NCBI RefSeq assembly: GCF_004027225.2
Contig: NC_044288.2
Coordinates: forward strand, 5,817,719 to 5,881,718
Length of the DNA: 64,000 nucleotides
Reading direction: 5' to 3'
Origin: Strigops habroptila
Lineage: Eukaryota; Chordata; Aves; Psittaciformes; Psittacidae
A program made the position numbers and the translations under genes. Under the pieces are notes generated by a model. It was not told the origin of the DNA. It saw nothing but the letters and a program-made list of their open reading frames with translations, and ran no database searches. This document shows, one piece after another, positions 56,178-64,000 of this stretch (position 1 is its first letter; every line of letters begins with the position of its first letter).

Positions 56178-57671
56178 ATGTGAGCCCAGTCTCCCTTGGG
56201 GACTGGAGGGGACCAGCTGGTTTTAGCCATTAGCTTTCATCGCAGATCTGTAGGGATCTAGTGCCCCTGTCCATTCAGACTGACTCACTGACTGTTTAAG
56301 ATGTTGTTATATTCTTCTACTGTTACTTCCATTTCCTGTAGAAGACGATTGTCTGGTGGCTGTTGATTTCACAGGTTCATTCGGAAGCTTTTTTCATAAG
56401 GTGATGTCTTTCGTATTCCCCCGGGGACTCTTTCTACACTCAGTTTCTAATTGTGACATTTGGTTGTGCAAAAACTACTGCTCAAACTCCACAAAAGCTC
56501 CACTCTGTTCAAATCTGAATCTGTGTTTTATTGCCAGAGTTGGAGATCAAGCTATGAGAACCCACTGATTTACTGGTAAAATGCTGTCCTTAAGAAGAGG
56601 TGTTTAAAATTCAGTCTAAGTGCATAGTATTGCTGTAGAATTAACTGGCTTCCTGCATTTGATTCTGAAGTTACTAGTAAAACGCAAGCTTAATACAAAG
56701 GGGTGATTTAGGAGAGCTGTTTGAGTGCTGGCACCAGGTTGGGGAGGCTCCTTTGGTCAGAGAGCAGTGGCATCATGCAGCACTGGCAGATTCAGGAGGT
56801 CCATGTGGCCTTTCTGCAGTTTCTCTTCCTCCAGCAGACTCATGACTCCCCTCTTGGAAGGGGATGACCATTAAATTGCAATGGAGTTAAGCTTTTAAAA
56901 GGAGAAGAGGAAGCGAGAAATGCCATCGGTGTTCACAGCCCAGGGGCAAGGCCACAGAATGAAAACCAAAACTCAGGCTAAAAGCTTTGAGGTCGTTCAT
57001 CAGCAAGTGGAGTCTGTTCTGCTGGTAGGGTGCACAAACACTGCAGTGTGGAGGTGGTGCTGGGGTGTATTCTCACAGATATTTAGGCTACAACAGAATT
57101 TCCCCTGTTCCTTGAATTGGCAAGCAAGGACAGCTTGTAGCACCCACTGTTCTGTCAGATACACACGCTAAGTGGTGGTAGATGTTGGAAAATCAACTTC
57201 TTCCACCAGAAGATGCAGTCAGCCATTCCATCCTCAAAGCACTTTACATAGCATGAAGGCACAGATCCACAGAGGAGCTTGAAGTTGATAGCTCTTACCC
57301 ATGTCCACAGGAACTGGCAGCTCCAATACCTTTGTAGGTTTATGCCTGAGTGTAAGGTGAGAGAGAGAACGCTGCTGCTGTTTGTGCAGGTTCTTCGAAC
57401 GAGCATTGGATCATCTGGATGCTGCATAGCTTGCCTGGTCCCTTATTTTGTCCAGAGTCATCCCTTTGGTGTCAGGGTTTGGATGTGCCGAGTGATGGGT
57501 CCTGTGAAGGGGCAGCACGTTGCTGTAAGAGCAGTTGGAGAACATCAGGAGCAGCAGTGGCAGGCGAGTTTTGGAGGCTGCACAGTCGCGTTGCAGAGAT
57601 CAAAAAGACCTGTTGTTCCTCATCATTGACCATTCTAAGTCATGTTAAGGCTGCATTTTAAAAGCAATTGC

Positions 57672-57677
57672 ATTAAA
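57672..57677 (+). terminator. Possible TRAPPC3 poly(A) signal ATTAAA
   Basis: ATTAAA about 1.5 kb past the TRAPPC3 stop, followed within 25 nt by TG-containing sequence. It is one of several candidates, with another ATTAAA near 56872 and a canonical AATAAA at 58833. The sequence does not decide between them. Confidence 0.25.
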
Positions 57678-58832
57678 CAGAACCCCACTGTCAGCTCGTT
57701 GCTTTCCTCTTGCCCTTTCTTTGGGTGCTGGTGTGGAGCAGCAGGGAGCGGTGTGACGGGCTGGCAGGGCGACGGCACTGCAGCACCAGGAATGTCCGGC
57801 TGCCAGCGCCTGTGAAAGCTGCTCCCTGAAGGGAACCTGCCCAATATTCAGCACACGGAGGGGTTGTGTCTGGGGGTGGGATTTGGGGAGCTGATGGGCA
57901 GTGCAGGGAAACCAGTGCTGTTTGGGGGCTGGCCTTTTCCTGCCCCATGAATACCCGCACGTGTACAGTAGCAGGGACTCACTGCCACCAGCCCAAGGCA
58001 GCCTGCTGCAGAGAAAAAGCCAAGATACGCTATTTCTGGTCATTGATAGTGGCAAAAAGTCACCTCAGGAGGCATCTGTGCCAGCTCAGCACAGGGGCTG
58101 CTCCACAGCTGCCGTTAGCCACACATTGCTGGGAGCGTGCAGGCAAGGAATGGCAACTGCAGGCTCTCCAGGAGCAGGAATTCGTGCTGCCCTTGGCTGT
58201 ATAAACAGTGCAAATGCTCCCCAAGAGCCTGCAGCGTGAGGAGAGCATCCCCCTGCGCTGCACTGAGCACCCACTGCTTCACCCTGGCTGCTGCCAGCCC
58301 CGGGGGTGGGGAAAGAGCAGCTCTTACAATGAAGTGGCTTCTCTCTGGCTGGAGATGGCGAGTACCATGTGTGGCCTGCCCAAGAGCCAGCCAGAACATC
58401 CCCAAACAGCCCCAGCAGCACCCAGCTCCTCACACAGCCTGGGGACAGTGTCCCAGAGGGTCTTGGGGGGATGGAGGCCCCATGTCCTCATTGACATCGC
58501 ATCTAGAAGGGGGTTATTTTGCAACAGCAAAGCTCACACCAGGTCCTTTTCCCTCCTTTGGTGAGCAAGGGACCGTGCTTATGTCCCATGGGGGGGTCCC
58601 AGGCTCCCACTCCCAGGAATTCTGGAGCTGCACAGGGATTTGCTGGGCGACGGGGTCAAGAGCAGCCCAGACCCTCTGGAAGAACAAGAATCCCATTAAG
58701 TAAATTAAGACTGTCTACTACCGAGGAGCTCATTGTAGACAAGGGAGAATATGCAAAAAGCTCTGTATGAAACCTACTAAATATTACCATGTGCTGTTTA
58801 TAGGAAACAAATGGGGAAAGGCATGCTGCATC

Positions 58833-58838
58833 AATAAA
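58833..58838 (+). terminator. Canonical AATAAA with GT-rich downstream element
   Basis: ATCAATAAAACCC is followed about 15 nt later by GGGTTGGAGTTGG, a good downstream element. It is the first canonical hexamer I noticed on the plus strand after TRAPPC3, about 2.7 kb past its stop. It could be a distal TRAPPC3 end or belong to an unrecognised transcript. Confidence 0.3.
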
Positions 58839-61800
58839 ACCCTCAACAGGGTTGGAGTTGGACTAAAGCCTTTCCACGGCTCTAGGTTATTGAATACCCT
58901 CCACTTTCATGTAGTGCCAGGCCTGACCCCTGGACACATACCGCGAAGGGGAAAGTTGACTTGTGGGAATAATAGACATTCCTGGTGAACGATTTAACCT
59001 GGCAGGAAAAGAGGCAACTTTCAGCCTTTCATATCTCTGTGTGATATTAGAGATGACAATAGCAACAAGTCAAGGGGGAGGACGTGGGATATGGGGTGGG
59101 AATGCCGCTGCAGGACCCTGGTGAATGGCAGTGCATGGGGAGACCCCCCTGCTGCACCCAGCACCGGCCTGCCCATGGTGGGCCCTCACCAGCCAGGCCA
59201 CCCCGTGATAGCAGCAGATGGACTCTGCACCACCCAGACCCCATGTCCCAGCCCCATCCCAGAGCGATGGATTAGTTGTGGAGGGTGGAAGGAGCTTTTC
59301 CAGCCCTTGCCCTCCTCCAGCACCGTGGCTGGTGTCCTGACCATGCACACTTGTGGGAGCTGGAGTCCCGTGTGTAACTTACCAGGGTCTGACTTGAGGT
59401 TTTAAACCAGTGTCCCCAGCGTGAGGACAACCTGGCTGCTGCTCCCAGCTTGCCCAGGGCTTGTGGCAAGGGCTGTTTGCTGCCAGCCTGCTCTGACCGC
59501 ACAGCACAAGGCAGTGGAACTGGCACAGTCAGCCATGCTCCGCACCACCTCCCACCAACAGCATCCCTCATCCCACCCTGCAGCCAGGCAGCCCCTTCTC
59601 CCCTCACTGGTGGGAAGCAGAGCTCCCAGCCCCATTCCTGCCACTTAAACCAGACCCCATGGCCCAGCACCCACCGAAGGGGCAGGGATGGTGCTGGGAG
59701 AGGAGCCGGGATGAGGGAATCTCTCTGGGAGGGAAGCGTTTCCGGACTGGTGTCCTCATTGCCGGGGCAGCTCCCACAGCTTTCAGCCAGATGTGCTTGG
59801 CGAGGGTGCCGGGTGAAAGATGTTTCACCCACGAGGGCTTGTGCATGGGGACAGCAGCTCCTCGTCATGGTGCCGGTGGCCCTGAGCAGCCAAGGTGCAG
59901 GCAGTGCTGGCACCGTCCACCCGCAGCTTGGCACCCCTCGAGGGATGCTCAGCCCCAGCTCCTCAGGGTGCTCCAGCCCCATGTTCCCAAGCACACACTG
60001 CAGCCATGCATTGAAAAGCTGTTGGGTGCTGTTAGCACCCAGGCCAGGTGAGAGGATGCTCAGGGTGTAGATTCCAACCATGGATCCATCCCTGCCCCAA
60101 GACTCCCAGCTCTGGCCAAGCATCTCCCTGTCCTGGCCCCACATGGGTACCAAATGAATGTGTTCTCTGCCTCACAAGCCTGGCAAGTTTGGGTACGTGG
60201 ATAAACCATCCTGGGCCCCTGGACCAGCTACAAAGCACATTCAGCTGACCTGGGAAGCCCAGGCAGGTTGCAAAATCCCTCCCCAAGCCACAGCCGTGCT
60301 GCAAAACCACTGTCCTGGCCCAAACATGGTTTCCAATGCTGGGAATGCCCACTGGCAGTGGTGCCGGGCCAGGGCAGCCTCTTTGGCAATGCTCCTTCGC
60401 ACCCGCCCTCTGGCAGCATCCCCTGCCAGGGCTGAGGAAGAGGAGGGGAACTGCAGATCCTTGGCCTGAGGAGGAGGCGACACAAGCTCTGCTCCAGCAG
60501 CGCTGTTGGGAGCTCTGCTGCATTCTGGTGGTGTTTGGTATTTTGGGTGAGGGGAAGGAGGCTCCATTGTTCCTCTTTCATTGTTTCGTGTTTCCTAAGC
60601 AGGACAGGCACTTCCCTCCCACCCTCGGCCTGGCTGCAGAGCTCATCCAGCCCTTTGAAAGGCAGCGAAGGCGCCTGCTCAAGCGCTGGGTGAGCTGAAA
60701 CACAGCGAGAAACATCCCTGCTCCCAGGCACAGACTGGCTCCGGCAGCACGTGCAGGGACAAGGGGTGTCTGAGGCAGGGATCCTGCATGGGACACAGCT
60801 CACACCAGTGTCCCCCTGCCCCTGGTCAGGTCCATGTTCCAAAGTGACCACATGGTGCTTTGCATCTGTATGTGGCTGTTCAGGCAGAAGAACCTTGTGC
60901 CAAGCTGTGATGGGAAGGGACAGCAACGATGCAACAGACATCAGCCGGGCCACACCACCATTCCCAGCCCCGTGCAGTCACTCAGCGGGGGCACCAAGTG
61001 CTGTCCCAGCCACGGGTTGGTCCCCACCGCTCCTCCCATCAGGCAGTGAGCCAAAGACCGTCCTTTCTCCCTGCGGTTTCGCTGCTCTCGGTTTCTCGTT
61101 CTGCTCCACACAACTAAACCCCAATAATTAAAACCACAGATGCTATTGTCCTGCCGGCAGCAGCGCTGCTCCCCTCCAGAAGCCATCCTCTGCTGCCTGG
61201 TGGACACCGCATTCAGCTCCATCCACAGTGGTGCAGGATGGGGTACAGCCCATGCAGCCGTTCTGCACAACAAGCACTAAAGCCATAAGCTTTAGACCCC
61301 AGGGAGAGCAGGGTAGGACCAGCCCAACCTTTCTACAAGAGGTGCCGGATTGCCAAGGGCTGACTATCAAACTGAACACCCAGAGTCCAGCTCAGGTGGA
61401 TTTGGCCAGAGGCAGCTCTGGGAAGCTGCTTGGCCTGGACAAGACCTTCAGCTGCAGGCCAGGAACAGGCAGGCATTTTGATGAGAAGTGTTTGTTTTCT
61501 TTTAAAATAGATTAAATTGTGGCTTCCAAGGAAGGGAGCTGCTGAAACGGTCCATGTTTCCCTGTGCCGCAGCAAGGAAATGGGTTGTTGAAGGACATCC
61601 AACCTGTTTGCTGTCCCAGGGCAGGAGCTCACAGTCCATCCCCGCTGTGCTTGGGCTGATGTGGGCTTATGAACCCGGCGATAGAGCTCCAGGTAACCCA
61701 GCTCCTGCTCAGCTGCCACATTCAGGATTAACTCTTTCCTGCAGCAGTTCAAACCTGCAATGTCCTGTCCTGCTGTGGCTCGTTCCTCCTTTCCCAGTTG

Positions 61801-64000
61801 TCACTAACCTGTTCATCCAGTGACCAGCCAGCCCCAGCCTTGCCCAGCTGCAGGAGCCACCTCTGGGTCCTGCACATCTGGGCAGCAGCATAGTGCAGCC
61901 CTCAAGGTGTCCCCTTGGCTGCTCCACGGGATGCAGCCCATCCCCAATCCCATTCCCACCATGGCAAGTGGCTCACCATGAGCAGGACCAAAGCGGATAC
62001 CCAGGAACAAGCTGCGGTCAAGGATCCCAAGCAGTTAATAGAGAGAGGAGCAGTGACTTGAACGTTTAAACCCAATCCCCTCCCCAGTTGAAGCAAAGCC
62101 CCAGACTTTTATCTCAGCCCCGGAATCCCATTGGCTTCTTCCTGCCCTTCACATGCAGCTGAGACACGGGAGCTCACTTGGGGAAAGCGCTCGCCAGAAC
62201 AATGTCTCTCTTTTCAGCAAAAAAACTACTGGTTTTGTGTAATTATTGCTGGCTCTGCCATCCAAGAGCTCAGGGGGAAGTGGCCAGGCATGGGGACAGC
62301 TCTGCCCCAGGCTGTGCCTCCCTGTCCCCATCCCACTGCTCACCCACGTGCCCTGGCTGGAGCCACCAGCACAGCCTCTTGCCCAAGCCCCCCGGCCGGG
62401 GCTGTTACTGCTCCCCCAGGTCCCGCAGCAGCGAGACATTGCTGGGAAAGTGCTTGAGCAAGATCCCACCGAGGAGCTGGAGGGGCATCCCCTGCAGAGG
62501 GGAGGAATCAGCGGCTTCCTCGAGCACAGAACATCAAAATGACCTGGTGGGACCTTTGCTTGCCTGATGCAGAGGAGCCTGGAGGGAGCAAAGGGGCAAT
62601 GCCTTGAGGTCCTGCATCCCCCAGGCTCCAGCATCCCCTGCTGCACCCCTCAGGGTCCAGCATCCCCCAAGCTCCTGTATCGCAGCCAGGCAGGGCACAG
62701 GGAGCTGTGCTGGGGGTACCAGCTGGCCAGCAGTTGGGAAGCAGAGCGTTAACCGGGACAGCCGGGCCAGGAAGCGGAGCCCAAGGAATGAGGAAGCTGA
62801 GGAGTGGGTACCGTAGTGGAAATGGCTTGGCACAGGCTGTGGAAAATGGAGACCTAGAGAAATGTGACAGCAGGCTGGACTGGCTGGGAGTACCACACAG
62901 GCGTATTTAAGCCTTCAAGCCTGCCATTGTTCTCCCCTAATTATTCCCACTCCCTGAGTATTACACCCCATAATTCAGGAAAGCTGAGTAATGGAAGAAA
63001 CAACAGCAATTTTAATCTCTCAGTACCGGTGGTCTCCACCAAAAAAATGCTTTCAAGAGCTCTGCGGTTGCGACTTCCTCGGTTTGGTGGGCAGTGCAGG
63101 GGAGGGAGAGGACGGCCACCGGCCCATGGGGGCTCAGCTGGGACCGGGGTGAGGATGGGAGCGGGGACAGGAGTGAGACCTTCCTCTGGGTGATGGAGAG
63201 GAGCAACAGGAACACACCAGGAGCATCCCCACCAGGTACCACATGAGCCCCACACCACCAGCCAGGCTGGCTTTGGGGTGATGCTCACCCCACTGCACTG
63301 GGGCAGCCTGGTCAGCTGAGGAGGAGGACCAGAGCCAGGCAAGGCACCCACCTCACACCACTGGCACTTTATCTTCTAGCTCTTAGCTACACCACAGAGA
63401 ACTGGGCATCAGTTTTTGGTCAAAGCATGTTTTGCTTAATGGGAGCTGGCTTTTGGAAGAGGAAAATCTGATCTCCCTAGAAATGCTCTTGGTTTTTGAC
63501 AAGAGCCAACTGTGGGTTTGCTCCCTGAGGAGCAAGCTTTGAGTAAACATGTTCCTCACAGGAGCAGGATCAAGACCAGGAACCAGAACTAGCAGCACCC
63601 GGGTGCTCTGGAGAAGCACATGCAGGCAGGATGGACACCCCCCAGCCCTGCCCTTGCCCCTCTGCCTGCTCCAGCACCCCTGTATGGATCCAGTCACCTT
63701 CCCACCAGCCCTAATCCCTCCCACCGTGGTTCTAAGCACGAGTAAAGCGAGCGGTGGGTTAAAACAAGCTTCCCAGCTAATTCAGCATCACTTGTCCACC
63801 AGTTCCCAGGGAGCAGGGAAGGGAGGACGGGCAGCAGCACCCCCAGAGGGGCCAGAACATGTGCACCAAGCACAGCTCTGCTGTGTCACACCATGGGAAG
63901 CAAAGCACCATGCGCAGGGGCATCCCTTGGGAGCACCCATCACCTCCCTCCCTCCTCAGCTTGGAGCCGCAGTGAGACAAGCCCGGGTCTGCCCTGCCCC

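Larger units (their letters stand above)
56178..64000. other. TRAPPC3 3' UTR and downstream region
   Basis: No coding exon recognised on either strand. Human synteny predicts COL8A2 next, on the plus strand here, but I found no Gly-X-Y collagen or C1q-like frame, so it must begin beyond the window. AT-rich islands at about 58690-59070, 62140-62270 and 62880-63070 stand out in GC-rich surroundings. The last contains TATTTAAG and CTAATTA. They could be conserved regulatory elements. Confidence 0.6.

Noticed and set aside
57000-64000. Search for COL8A2 coding exons expected from synteny
   Set aside because: No Gly-X-Y repeat frames or C1q-like domain on either strand, so the gene must lie beyond the window.

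Overview
This is vertebrate nuclear DNA, almost certainly from a bird. Two long and one short CR1 retroposon 3' ends carry the avian terminal repeat (tandem ATTCTATGR-like). Genes are spliced with short introns, and CpG-island promoters are frequent. The gene order THRAP3 - MAP7D1 - TRAPPC3 matches human 1p34.3, which from memory corresponds to a GC-rich microchromosome in chicken. The first ~27 kb is AT-richer and the rest strongly GC-rich.

Layout: (1) 1-28.1 kb, minus strand: THRAP3. Six complete coding exons and one cut by the window edge give 777 in-frame codons; the 3' end lies left of the window. A 17 kb first intron leads to a CpG-island first exon at about 28.0 kb. (2) 28.36-43.2 kb, minus strand: complete MAP7D1, 18 coding exons and 912 codons, whose poly(A) signal lies only about 0.35 kb upstream of the THRAP3 promoter. 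(3) 43.2-46.6 kb: intergenic, with a few candidate regulatory sites. (4) 47.08-50.69 kb, minus strand: a complete 13-exon gene for a secreted glycoside hydrolase family 3 protein of the plant/fungal beta-xylosidase type (769 codons), with a CR1 copy starting 12 bp past its stop. (5) 52.77-56.18 kb, plus strand: complete TRAPPC3 (5 exons, 180 codons) and a candidate 48-nt in-frame cassette exon. (6) 56.2-64 kb: no recognisable gene; a few AT-rich islands could be regulatory.

All exon boundaries were placed by hand from splice sites, reading frame and remembered human protein sequences. In the three complete genes the exon lengths sum to an exact multiple of three, with matching phases at every junction. 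The genes do not form one pathway: THRAP3 is a nuclear splicing/transcription factor, MAP7D1 a microtubule-binding protein, TRAPPC3 a Golgi tethering subunit and the GH3 protein a secreted glycosidase. The most interesting items are the GH3 gene (a family I recall as absent from mammals), the cassette exon in TRAPPC3, a putative THRAP3 leader exon whose uORF overlaps the main start codon, and a GC-AG intron in THRAP3. No retrovirus-like or Polinton-like element was recognised.
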